Positions 33,380-51,213 of a stretch of DNA of 64,000 nt are shown piece by piece; positions within the stretch are counted from its first letter, which is position 1, and each line of letters starts with the position of its first letter. This stretch comes from Acanthochromis polyacanthus. Lineage: Eukaryota; Chordata; Actinopteri; Pomacentridae. The translations under genes were made by a program, and so were the position numbers. The notes under the pieces were generated by a model, which saw nothing but the letters and a program-made list of their open reading frames with translations, made no database searches and was not told the DNA's origin. The stretch is from the NCBI RefSeq assembly GCF_021347895.1, contig NC_067130.1, positions 23,261,492 through 23,325,491 on the forward strand. The letters are read 5' to 3'.

Positions 33380-33892
33380 TATACCCTCCACTGTTGTTAG
33401 CTTTTGATTCAATAAAATTTTCTGACATGAGGAAATTGCTATTGCATGTTTCTACTTAAATGCCCTATTTTTATGATATATCACTACGGCATGAACTTTT
33501 TACATTTTCCATAAATTTCACCCAAAAGTTGAATAACTATTTGTGAGTAGTGTATGTAGACACGTAATGTAAGCACACTTCAAAACTAAATCTGCTGCAA
33601 TAGTGCAGTTTATCTACCTAGCTTGGTGTAACAGTAAAAAAAACAACAACATATGCTACTGATATGTTTCTGACTAAAATCTACTTGAAAAGCACAAACA
33701 ATTATCTGTCAAAATGTGTGTAACAAAAGTGTGCACTGAACACTGAATAAAGTCTCTGTAGATTATAGACAAAATTTGCATCTTTCATCACAAATTTTCT
33801 GTTTATTCACCCGAAGTGCATGAGTAAAATACAAAACAGGTGAAGTTAAATAACTAAAAAGGAATTTACAAAAAAAGATTTATTTTCTAGAA

Positions 33893-34082
33893 AAGGCAGT
33901 AGTCGACAATGCAGTTTCTTTCTGAGACAGTCACTCCAGCACCGACACCATGCATCCCATCAGTCCAACCAAAGTTTTATCCATCCTCTGGATGTTCTGA
34001 GCATGGCAGAGGTCACATCTTGGTCTCTTTTGATCTATTCCAAGAACCGTTCCTCTGACCTCTCCATATACTGTAGCAGATC
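33893..34082 (-). pseudogene. C-terminal end of a Harbinger Myb-like partner protein
   Basis: On minus, segments YMERSEERFLE, then SAMLR, then QNIQRMDKTLVGLMGCMVSVLE are followed by a stop. They are spread over two frames with one stop. Such coiled, methionine-rich C-termini are typical of the Myb/SANT-like second protein of PIF/Harbinger transposons. Its convergent orientation to the nuclease fragment at 33.0 kb supports one Harbinger derivative covering about 32.98-34.08 kb. Confidence 0.4.
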
Positions 34083-34088
34083 CACGGC

Positions 34089-34820
34089 TATGGGGGTATT
34101 ACTGTAGCAAAACTATTTGTCAATGCAAATCGGGAGTTGTCTGTCTGTATTTCAATCCATGTGTCCGAAGTGAGATTTGTCAATGTGTAAAAGAATTTGT
34201 CTATGTGAACTGAGATTTGTCAATGCGAACCGGAATCTTCAAAGGTCGTCTGAAAATTTAAAATTTGTACATGTAATAAGATTTGTCCATGCGTACAAAG
34301 AGTTGTCCATGCGTACAAAGGCATTCGTAGTTGAAAAATGTACGTATCCCACTACACATCAGCAGAAAATACAGGCAACTCACCGGTTACGAGTCATTCA
34401 GTTTCACAATTGGCTGTTTTATTTTCACATGACCTTTGCTACACTTCTGCCGTGAGTGAGATTCGTATCTGAAAAATGTTGGGTTTTAGCTCCCTGACCT
34501 CAGGCTCACAGGCTCGTCCATGCTGGCTGCCTTCCGCTCTGCTGCCCTGTACCTCGGCAGTTCTTGCCATCTGCAAGGCATCAGGCGGCGCTATGCCTCA
34601 GAGACTTTGAGCGATCGCGACATTGTGGGGCAGGGTCTGGACAAGATGGAGCCCCGATCGCACACAGCGAGTACATGTTAATGTTTTTGCAGTTTGTATA
34701 TTTAAGCAGGCTATTGCTGAGCCTTCTAAAAATATAATATTGCAGGTACATGTGAACAACTTACATTTGCTGAGTTTATAGGTCGCTGAGCAAACTCTTT
34801 CATGAAGACACCCTGCCAAT
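34089..34820 (+). mobile_element. Long-TIR element (TATGGGGGTATT family), partial copy
   Basis: The left end TATGGGGGTATTACTGTAGC and the following about 700 bases match the element at 40339-41657, but the right inverted end is missing. Sequence from about 34640 to 34816 is present in the other copy in the opposite orientation. It carries the same short frame with a mitochondrial-type presequence (34520-34681). Confidence 0.75.
34520..34681 (+). CDS. Short ORF with mitochondrial-presequence-like start, possibly a captured exon
   Basis: The ATG at 34520 gives a 53-residue frame: MLAAFRSAALYLGSS, then LQGIRRRYASETLS, then DRDIVGQG. It is rich in R, A, S and L, lacks early acidic residues, and has an RRRYAS site resembling a matrix-protease (R-3) cleavage motif. 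A copy at 40833 keeps these features with a few replacements (SSRRLQG, SLSVRD). I cannot name a parent gene. It may be exon 1 of a nuclear gene for a mitochondrial protein carried by the transposon, or chance. Confidence 0.3.
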   Translation: MLAAFRSAALYLGSSCHLQGIRRRYASETLSDRDIVGQGLDKMEPRSHTASTC

Positions 34821-35040
34821 CCATCCACTCCTGCATGGATCACGATTCGGCATCTATAAAAGTCACAGTACAAAATATGAATAGAAATTTATAATTATAG
34901 GTAGTTACAGCAATGCTACAGTAATGAGGAACAAGGACAAATTATCTCAATAAATGCAACAAAGAAAAAAGAAACGAAAAGACAACCACAATTACAATAA
35001 ACAACAGAATTATTAATATTCAATATTATTTATTTATATA
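34821..35040. other. AT-rich interval, no gene seen
   Basis: A-rich sequence between the truncated long-TIR element and the THAP relic. No frame, repeat end or RNA gene is recognised. Confidence 0.5.
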
Positions 35041-35044
35041 TATC

Positions 35045-35130
35045 TCTCTGGGCTGTTATATATTTGCAGCAAACCCCTCTCTCCTCAGAGCTGCTTCCCA
35101 CTTCTTCCTCAACCCACAGTCTTTGGGAAA
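35045..35130 (-). pseudogene. THAP-domain relic (short)
   Basis: On minus the bases encode FPKDCGLRKKWEAALRREGFAA, the middle of a THAP domain, and then run into TATAACAGCCCAGAGAGA-type sequence. That neighbour also occurs beside the 11.4 kb THAP relic, so both are remains of the same transposon family. Confidence 0.55.
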
Positions 35131-35399
35131 GTTACATGGAGTAAAGAAAAAAGTAGACAGAGAAGTAAATAAGTATGTACACAACATATTTATAAAGAAA
35201 TCATGCTAATAAATTAAGTACAAATAACTGAATTAGCCAATATACTGGAGACCAAAGTTATTTAATTTGATAAGTATAACATTGTTTGGTAACATTTCAA
35301 TTATTTGAAAGCAGTCCTAAAGAATTGCCTATATTCCCAATCATAAAATGGGTTTGGAGGAAGAACATAGATGCTAATCTGGATATATATGAGTTAGGC

Positions 35400-35625
35400 T
35401 TTATAACTACAATTGGTAGTATTGGTGGTATTAATAGTAATGCGACTACTAGTGTACACCAACTACTGCTGCGGATACTGTCACTGCTACTACAACTTGT
35501 AATACTATTACACATGCTGATACTACGTCTACGACTCTAACAGCTACTTATACTACTACTGCTGCTTGTACTTTTGGTATTACTACTACTGCTTGTACAA
35601 CTATACTACAGCTACTATTAATCGT
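35400..35625 (+). repeat. Degenerate (ACT/TAC)n trinucleotide tract
   Basis: Imperfect runs of ACTACT, TACTAC and CTGCT-like triplets dominate this stretch. Frames through it (for example 35286-35540) reflect the triplets rather than a protein. Confidence 0.6.
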
Positions 35626-36239
35626 CTGCTATTTGGTTGTCCAGCTGTTAGCTCGTGTTAGTATTTTGCTAATGGCTAACTAGTTAGCTCTCATAGACCC
35701 TCAACAAGATTTAATCATGAAAAACGAGCCCAAAACTATTCTTACCTGTGGAAAGTTATTCCAAGTTTCTTGTCTTGATCGTCCGACGTAGTGTGCAACT
35801 GTATGCTGCACAATGAGCCGGCATTCTTCTTGTTTTAATTTTCGTGCAGTACACATCAATGGAAAACACTGAAACTTTGCCCCCACTAGCTTAGTGTCTC
35901 CGTAGGCACGCCCATATGAGTCAAAACTTCAAGGACAAGTCCTACAGTGGCCTGTAGGAGACCATGCTGACCAAGGAGCCATACAGGGAGGATTACAAGG
36001 TAAGCCATATATCTATGAAGCCAACAGTGCTGGGTTTGTAGGCTGCCCCCTAGTGGTGTAGTCTCAGGCATACCCAGTAAACCTACTGAAAATGCTGAAA
36101 TATTTCAGTACCCACTACAACAAAACTATCTAGCTATAGTCTATGTGATACAAGTATGAACAGTTCACCCACCTAAAAAGCAACAAAACAGGCCACACTA
36201 CTGCTGCTCTTCTATTATTTTGGTGGTTATAGATAAGTA

Positions 36240-36570
36240 AGGCCTATCTTTATTCTCCCTAGAACATACTGCAGTTGGTGCAGCTGCTGATGGTGCTGGC
36301 TGCCCATTTCAGCTGCCCAGTGCGAGAGGGGCTTCTCTGCGCAGAACCGCATAAAGGGCTCCAAAAGAAGCAGCCTTGCAGTCTCCATCACCGAAGACCT
36401 CATGAGGATCAGCTTGGAGGGGCCATGTCTTGAGGACTTTGATCCAAGTCCTGCTGTGGACCACTGGATGAACTCAGCCAAGCGTGCCAGGCGACTTGAA
36501 TACAAAAAGATGTGGGACAGGGATGTTCTGTGTTCAATAACTGAGCCTACTGCTTGGCTTGTTGTATGAA
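36240..36570 (+). pseudogene. hAT transposase C-terminal dimerisation-domain fragment
   Basis: From 36300 the frame reads LPISAAQCERGFSAQNRIKG, then SLAVSITEDLMRISLEGP, then the W, R and K-rich tail up to MWDRDVLCS. CERGFSAQNRIK is the hallmark of the hAT C-terminal dimerisation region and of ZNF862-like host proteins derived from it. An upstream piece (LLMVLA) is in another frame. No zinc finger or catalytic region is present. It lies just downstream of the SET 3' UTR on the opposite strand. Confidence 0.7.
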
Positions 36571-36851
36571 TGTTAATAAAATTGTGCAATTCATAGTGAA
36601 AATTCATAGCGCCTAAATTTTTTCATTTAGGAGCACCTGTGCTCCTACTGAAAAAGCTAAGTGTACAGCCCTGAGACTATTACCAAGATAAGCAACAACA
36701 CATTGTTATAGCTCTGCCATGTGTTCACTTTGATTCTAGACAATATTTTAGGAATATTGCCACCCCACTGGTCAAACTGCAAATGAATATTAATTTTAAG
36801 AAGAAAAAAAATCAACACAACATTGTTTTAAACCTGAGTCAGCCCAAACGG

Positions 36852-36857
36852 TTTATT
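36852..36857 (-). terminator. Likely SET polyadenylation signal
   Basis: AATAAA on minus (TTTATT on plus) lies about 1.5 kb past the SET stop. It is the best placed signal before TE sequence begins at about 36.6 kb. Other A/T-rich variants exist between here and the stop, so use of this site is an inference. Confidence 0.35.
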
Positions 36858-37812
36858 TTAAAACCCACTTGCAGCAAGGCGGGAGATATTTAACAACGGG
36901 ACAGAGCTAATTACACAGATAATTAACAAAGGTCACATTAGAGAGCCAGTAGCTTCCATTAAGTTCAACATCACAAACCATAACATATTTTCCTTAAGAT
37001 TGCGTGCATCCACTCCCTGGACCCACAGCAGACTGCACGGTCCATGAGCAAGACCACAAATTGAAGCTGTCCAGCTGTCTGGTGGGACTGTTTGGTTTTG
37101 TCAAAGAATACAGACCAACTTCAATGAACATCAAAAATACTTCCAATATTACTATAAAAACCTTTTCGCATTTGGTAAATAATTTAAAATTTTTGACATT
37201 TCAAAAGTCTAAATGCCTGACTCATGGACAGGTCTAATGACAGCAAGCTTGTAAGCAACAAGGGGTCTGCTTGTGGGGTCAAACTAGCAATAGCTTCAGC
37301 TGAAATGTCCAAATGTGACCAAACTGCTCCAAACATCATGTATACATTTATTTATTGTAACAAAGCAATTGGTACACTTAACTGAATGTGAACAGGTTTC
37401 CTGTGGAAAAGGAGAAACACTGCAGACTCCACAGGGGATACCACAGAGCTTTTTTTTTCTTTCCCCATCTCACAATGTTAAGCAGAGCTTGAAATTTTAA
37501 TTTTCTGTTTTATAAAAAAATTTACAGTTCAAACTTTGTTGTGGGTGCCTGAAAAACAAGATAATGAAAATTTATTTAACAGAAGTCCAGAGTTGGTGTC
37601 GAAGCCCCGCTGCCCCACCACACAACCCCCTTAAACTGTGTACAATTAACAACTGGCTTACCAAGATACATGTATATCCCAAAACATTTACAACAGTTGA
37701 AAGGAACAAGCTGGTGCTTTCAATCAGTTCCATTAGTACAGTAAGTCACAAAGGAAAATGCAGCTTCTAATAAGCCTCAGTACCCCCCTCCACTGGATAT
37801 ATTATAATATAC

Positions 37813-37870
<58 letters not shown>

Positions 37871-38373
37871 GCTAAGGATGCTATGATTAAGTTATCACTG
37901 CACCATGGCTTATTTTTATTGAACTCACAACTTTAACAGAAACTGTCATTTAATTGTACAAACAAATTGCTATTGTACGTATTTTAAATCTACGTAAGAT
38001 GACGTGCAGAATGCTACAAATTTTTTTATTCTTTTGCATGTCTTTGGGAGATGTAGAGAAACAATGACAGGTGAGACTTCCAAAGAGCCGCCGACACCTC
38101 CACCCCCACTGCAGACCTACTGCATATGAGCTGGTCTTTTGACATTATGGATAGACTGTGGCTGCAGAGGAAGAGGACAGACAGGCTGACGACACACAGG
38201 AAAGGTTTCTTTTTTTTCCCCTGTTTTTCTTTCTTTCTTTTTTTTTTTAACAACCCGCCCCGCCCCGCCCCCCCAAAAGGAAAAAAAAAAACAAAAAAAA
38301 CTAAATACGTTGCTCCCGTGGGTTGTAGGATGATCAAAGAGGGAGGGCTGGGAAAAGGTGTTGGCTGAAATGT
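36858..38373 (-). other. Presumed SET 3' UTR
   Basis: About 1.5 kb of non-coding sequence follows the stop. It contains a pyrimidine/purine-biased block on plus (38205-38300, poly-T, CCCCGCCCC, then poly-A) and an (AT)n tract at 37817-37867. No other gene is seen. A long 3' UTR is usual for vertebrate SET. Confidence 0.5.
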
Positions 38374-45932
<7,559 letters not shown>

Positions 45933-46189
45933 GGTTATCGTTTGCCGTGGCTCTTCAGACCAAATGTATATCTCGGGCGGTTTAAAACTCCTCTCTGTAG
46001 GACAAAAGTTACTTCCACCTTACACACAGTCCCTGTCTTCAAGCCCACGATGAGGCGGACTGAGCGCAGCTGCGCACGCTTGTTTCTGGTTCCCCGTGTC
46101 GCGCCTGGTCGGTAAACACATTTATGGTACTCTACTGCCCCCGGTGGGCCGGAGTACGGCACTACAGTTTAAAGATACGTTGAGTTCAG
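45933..46189 (-). promoter_or_regulatory. SET 5' UTR and presumed promoter
   Basis: Between the SET start codon and the hairpin element lie only about 260 bases. They are CpG-rich around 46040-46110 and contain GCCCCCGGTGGGCCGG. The SET promoter is expected here by position; no TATA box is obvious. Confidence 0.4.
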
Positions 46190-46193
46190 TTAA

Positions 46194-46971
46194 AGGGGAA
46201 CTTCGTTTTTTTTCAACCTGGGGTCTGCTTTCATATCTCTTTTCATGCATGTGAGTGATGGAGAAATGAATTTTCGACATAGCTCCAGTATTTAGCCAGG
46301 CAGGCAGCTTAGCAGCTCAGCTAGAAAAAAGTATGGGGCAACTTGCCCCCCCGCGTCAAAGTCCACCCTAACGTGCTTTTTTTCCCCACACTGACCGGCT
46401 CGGATAGTCTCAACGAGTGTCCCACAACATACTAGAGATGAGAAGTGAACGAAAACCTCCACATTACCTGGCAATCGCTATTTGTTGTGGTCTGTATCCA
46501 AATCTCAGGACGCTAGAAAGCAAATCTCATTCCGAAATCGCATGATAGCTCGCGCGAAAACCGGTGTTTTAGCGCGAGTTATCGCATGATTTCGCGTGAT
46601 TTTGGAACAAGATTTCCTTTCTAGCATCCTGAGATTTGGATACAGACCACAACAAATAGCAATCAGGTAATGTGGAGGTTTTTGTTCACTTCTCATCTCT
46701 GGTATGTTATGGGACACTCGTTGAGACTATCCGAGCCGGTCAGTGTGGGACCACGTTAGGGCGGACTTTGACGCGGGGGGGGGGGGGGGGGGGGACAAGT
46801 TGCCCCATACTTTCGCTAGCTGAGGTGCGAGCTGAGGTGCGAGCTGAGCTGCGAAGCTGCCTGCCTGGCTAAATACTGGAGCTATGTCAAAAATTCATTT
46901 CTCCATCACTCACATGTATGAAATGACATATGAAAACAAGACCCCAGGTTGAAAAAAAACGAAGTTCCCCT
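46194..46971. mobile_element. 778-bp near-perfect hairpin MITE with TTAA TSD
   Basis: The left arm from AGGGGAACTTCGTTTTTTTT is mirrored by the right arm ending in its reverse complement, with the fold point near 46580. Almost the whole element is self-complementary. TTAA occurs at 46190-46193 and 46972-46975. TTAA duplication is known for piggyBac and Kolobok superfamilies; which one applies cannot be decided. The arms differ mainly by a G homopolymer (about 46775-46793) and a short GAGCTGAGGTGC repeat. Confidence 0.8.
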
Positions 46972-47129
46972 TTAACTGACACCTGTGCTTAAGAGAACAA
47001 AGGTCAGAACAAAATGTGGAAAATTCGTGAATTTCATATAATTAAAGTTTTGTATTAACTGCGTTATCTCTAAGTCGAACAGTATTTGCGCTTGTGTAAA
47101 ATTAAACTGCTTGTTTGGCACTAAATACC

Positions 47130-47299
47130 TGGGGGTACAAATCACAGATGACCTCATCTGATCTCTCCACACCAACTCCACAGTGAAGAAAGCATAACAA
47201 CGGGACCACTGCGGAGAGTATCCTGACTGGCTGTTTCACCACGTGGTTTGGAAGCTGCACAGAAGTGGATCACAGATCTCTGCAACGCGTGGTCAAGAT
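47130..47299 (+). pseudogene. L2-like LINE reverse-transcriptase fragment
   Basis: Pieces in plus frames read KYLGVQITDDL, LHTNSTVKKA, LTGCFTTWFGSC and DHRSLQRVVK. This is the well-known C-terminal part of fish L2-type ORF2. Several frame changes show it is dead. It is cut off by Tc1 sequence at about 47300. Confidence 0.65.
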
Positions 47300-47949
47300 G
47301 GTGGAACCCAGACTCGTCCATCAGATTGCCAGATGGAGAAGCGCCATTCGTCACGCCAGAGAACACATCTCCACTGCTCTAGAGTCCAGTGGCGGTGTGC
47401 TTTACACCACTGCGTCCAACGCTTTGCATTGCACTTGGTGATGTATGGCTTGGATGCAGCTGCTCAGCCATGGAAACCCATTCCATGAAGCTCTCTGCTG
47501 AAGCATTGTTCTTGAGCTAATCTGAAGGCCACATGAAGTTTGAAGGTCTGAAGCAATTGACTCTGCAGAAAGTTAGCGACCTCTTCGCACTATGTGCCTC
47601 AGCATCCACTGACTTCGTTCCATCAATTTACGTGGCCCACCACTTTGTGGCTGAGTTGCTGTCGTTCCCACACACTTCCACTTTCTTTTAATACAGCCGA
47701 CAGTTAAATATGGAATATTTAGGAGCGAGGAAATGTCACGACTGGATTTGTTGCACAGGTGGCATCCTATCACAGTTCCACGCTGGAATTCACTGAGCTC
47801 CTGAGAGCGACTCATTCTTTCACAAATGTTTGTAAAAGCAGTCTGCATGCCTAGGTGCTTGATTTTATACACCTGTGGCCATGAAAGTGATTGGAACATC
47901 TGATTCTGATTACCTGGATGGGTGAGCGAATACTTTTGGCAATATAGTG
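47300..47949 (-). mobile_element. Tc1-like transposon, truncated
   Basis: The right TIR ends GAATACTTTTGGCAATATAG just before TA. A minus frame at 47573-47899 begins the transposase (RSQELSEFQRGTVIGCHLCN and CIKRKWKCVGTTATQP, a helix-turn-helix region). Further toward 47300, catalytic-part sequence continues in broken frames. The left TIR and the end of the gene are missing. Confidence 0.75.
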
Positions 47950-47952
47950 TAC

Positions 47953-48236
47953 CTCCCGCCCGGCCAGCAGGCAGATGGTTCCTCCCACATAAAGAGCCGG
48001 GTTCTGCTCAAGGTTTTTTTCCCTGTTAAGAAGGTGTTTTCCTTGTCACTGTCGCCATTGGGCTTGCTCTGGGGATCAAGCATATGGGTTCTGTAAAGCG
48101 TCTTGAGACAATTTTGATTGTAATTGGTGCTATATAAATAAAATTGAATTGAACTGAACTCAGATCTATTACTCTCGGTGCTGCAGGAGTTCTCTGTCTC
48201 TGGTGAGCTTATCTGCTCTTTCTCACCAGGGTTCAT
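47953..48236 (+). repeat. Teleost retroposon 3' end with ATTGA tail
   Basis: Contains TCTGCTCAAGGTTTTTTTCC, CTTGCTCTGGGG, GTAAAGCGTCTTGAGACAAT and a tail AAATAAAATTGAATTGAACT. This phrase order is a common fish retroposon 3' region (SINE or LINE tail). The family name is not certain. The 350 bases after it (48237-48589) hold nothing recognisable. Confidence 0.6.
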
Positions 48237-48589
48237 TGAGTTTTCACTTCTGTAGACTTTACCCAGCTGATTTTCTGCTATGTTGATTCAAATCTTCAGT
48301 AAAATGTATCATTTTAAAAACCTCTCTGTAATATAGGTTTACTTTAATGCAGTGAATACACGGGATAAAACAAAACTAGCTCCTCTGTGAAAATGTTCTA
48401 CAGTGCTGTATTTGTCGCTATTGTGCCATTGGTGAAAAGGCAACGGTCCTTATTCATTTCCTAGCCCCATAGAATTTTCTTCAAGCTTTTTCTAAGTCTT
48501 TCACAGAAACACGTGAATGCTCAAAATTTTATTTGCCTGAAGACCAGAAAGTATAACCTAGTGGGACATACACTCAGAACATACACACT

Positions 48590-49175
48590 TATTTCAGTTG
48601 CGTTCTAGTTTCCAAACTTTCATTTATTCTTTCAGCTGCAGGTTTACATACTGTGTTTCCACCTGGTACGGGAGCTGCATTGAGACAGACAGAGCGAGGC
48701 TTCAGAAGACAGTCAAAGCAGCACAGAGGATGGTTGGTTGTCCTCTACTCTCCCTCATGGACATCTACTCAACCCGGTGCCTCAGCAGAGCTCAGAATGA
48801 TGATGATCAAGGACAGTTCACATCCCAGTTTTCAGCTTTTTGATCTGTTGCCCTCTGGGAGGCATTACAGATGCATTAAAGAGAGGACAAACAGACTAAA
48901 AAACAGCTTCTTTTCAAGAGCCATCACTACCCTGAACTCTCACGTCTCATGTCTCACACCTAGCCAACAATATAATGTAAAATGTGCAATATACATCACT
49001 GTCTCATTCACTCTGTTATTTATATTCACTCTTATTTATACTGTATATTTGTAAATAGACTGTTTGCACTATGTTTAAGATTTCTTTTGCACTGAATAGG
49101 TGAACCTCTCCAATCTCGTTACACACTGTATAATGACAACAAAGCATATTCTGTTCTTTTCTTTTCTATTCTAGG
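48590..49175 (+). pseudogene. L2-type LINE 3' end
   Basis: The frame 48653-49054 and neighbours carry IKDSSHPSFQLFDLLPSGRH, YRCIKERTNRLKNSFF and RAITTLNSH, the last residues of L2-like ORF2. A short 3' UTR follows (ATCTCGTTACACACTGTATA, then an ATTCT-type tail near 49150-49175), as in known L2 3' ends. Upstream coding sequence is absent or scrambled, so the insertion is 5'-truncated. The interval 49176-49528 shows nothing recognisable. Confidence 0.7.
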
Positions 49176-49528
49176 TTCTGAGGCCGTCTTCATTGTTCTG
49201 CAATTTGCAAAGTAGATTTCATCCCTCCAGTCTGTGTACAAGCCTCAGCTAAATCCAAAGCTAAACATAGATTATAAACTCATTAAAAAAACATATCCAA
49301 ATGCATTCTTTATTTACATGTAAAAACAGATGTAATTTTCACCTGTGTATTTATTTTTCAGTTACACTGATAAAAGTTTTGAATCTGCAAATCAGTGAAA
49401 ACATATATTGGTTAGTCAGAACTGCTAGGTTGTGTGTGGTTGAACGGAGGTTTTTTATATTGTGAACATGCTGTAGAACAATGGCCATACAGAAATGGTT
49501 CCGCAAAGCAAACTAACAGAAGACACCT

Positions 49529-50538
49529 GGGGGGTAATTCCACGAAGCTGGCTTAGGTCTAAGCCTGACTTATTTCGGTCAACTTCGCTAACTTTAGTGA
49601 GAGTTTAGTTCCACCAACAAGGCTTAGGGCTAGCCTGGCTTGGTAACCATGGTAACTCAGCCAGAGCGACAAGCCTGGTCCGGGGCAGGCTAACAGTCAA
49701 GCTTACTTTAGCTCCATGTCAGAGAAGGTTCTGACGAGCTTCAGAAAGACGCCTGTGAACTGCATGTTACACATTAAATTCATCTTGATCTGTAATCAAT
49801 GATGTTCTTGTTCGGTGACATACATTGAGACCTTTTTTAAATTTTCTTATTTAAATAACGCCGGAATAACCGTGAATCAAACTATATCATATTACACTAC
49901 ACATCTTGTCACAGTGTGCAAATGTGGATCAGTGGTTAGAGTGTAGTTAAGTAGATTAAATGTGGTTTCACTTTTCATTGCGCGGTGGGTTCGAATCCAC
50001 CAGCGGTAAATACTTGGAAATATCTGAGTTTCTTTCTTCTTTCACCCTCAAAGTGCAGTCAACACGTAACAGGAATAGGCACAGATTGTCTTAAAATAAG
50101 CAGGACACAACAGCCACAGTTTTCCATAAAGAATACCTTCCTTTTACCAGCGGTCCAATCTGATCATGATGATAATCCAAAGGTGATGCCAAATGATGAG
50201 ATAACTATTTTGTGTACAAGCTCATTTGTGTCTTCTCCCTTATTTAAATGTAGGGCACAGTAGCACTATCATCTCTAATAACAATGACATCTCCTCTATA
50301 GGCCTACATGTTTTTTCTGCTTTTTTATTCAAAGTTTGAGTGTTTGATGAAACATCTCCACATGAAGTTGCCCCTTTTTTCCAAAGTATTCCTACTTTGG
50401 TTTTAGGTGTTACATGCTGCTTTATTCATCTATGGTGGATATACATTTGTCAAATCAAGAACATGAATTAGGCCTACCAGAGTAAAAAGTGAAAACCACC
50501 ATCACATTATACAAAACCAGGCTATGTTGTAGCCTCTT

Positions 50539-50570
<32 letters not shown>

Positions 50571-51213
50571 GTTTATACACACATAAAAAAAAAATGTCTT
50601 CAATGGGTTTTGAAAAGCTTTATTTCATCAAGATTGATCTCCTCTGGGCCACAGTAGTGTGACAAACTTCAGGGTGAGGAAAAAAAAGTCATCAACCACT
50701 GCAGTTGTGGGTTATCCCTAATCGGTGTCAAAAACTTGCCCTCTGAAAATTAAATTTTCAGAAAATTAAATTTTCAGACGTGTGCGTGTGTACGCTCAGA
50801 CTAAGTGCTTCATTAAAAAGAAAATAAACACGCATTTAAACGGTCGGCAATGCTTTGCCAGGCAGCGTCTCGAGCTTTATTTATCGCAACCGTGTTGCCT
50901 TTTCTTGTGATACTCTCCCTGTAGTCCTCGTACAACTCCGTGAGAAGTTTCTGCTCCGCCGAAGAGAAATTCTCCGCGCTGTTTTTAGACATAATATCAT
51001 CATTTCGACGATCGACACGTCTGGGCTTTTTATCTCCCCCGGACGCGCGCTCAGCCTGGCTTGGATCAGCCTGGCTTGAATAAGCGTCTCTGAAAAACAG
51101 CTGAGCCTCGTTTGTGGAACTACTTGCAGCTGAGATTAAAGTTGCCGCTTGTTCAAGCCACGCTTACCGGCGTAAGCCCAGCCTGTTTTAGCCAGCTTCG
51201 TGGAATACCCCCC
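49529..51213. mobile_element. Harbinger-type non-autonomous element
   Basis: The ends are GGGGGGTAATTCCACGAAGC and its inverse, finishing GCTTCGTGGAATACCCCCC. Both sides continue with AAGCCTGGC/AGCCTGGCTT-type sequence. GGGGGTATTCCA-type ends are common in fish PIF/Harbinger MITEs. The 3-bp flanks do not match clearly (CCT and ATG). No transposase was found. A tRNA-like segment and a palindromic CTGAAAATTAAATTTTCAG (about 50743-50779) lie inside. Confidence 0.55.
49927..50010 (+). other. tRNA-like relic inside the Harbinger-type element
   Basis: TGGATCAGTGGTTAGAGTG resembles an RNA polymerase III box A, and GGGTTCGAATCCACC resembles box B, about 60 bases apart. The T-arm pairs only with an irregular loop and no acceptor stem is seen, so it is not scored as a tRNA. 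It may be a decayed tRNA-derived promoter. Confidence 0.25.

Noticed and set aside
38026..38368. Frames over the poly-T, GC-rich and poly-A block after SET
   Set aside because: They lie in the presumed SET 3' UTR and result from homopolymers.
49927..50010. Functional tRNA gene
   Set aside because: No acceptor stem, irregular T-arm and overlong spacing; kept only as a tRNA-like relic.
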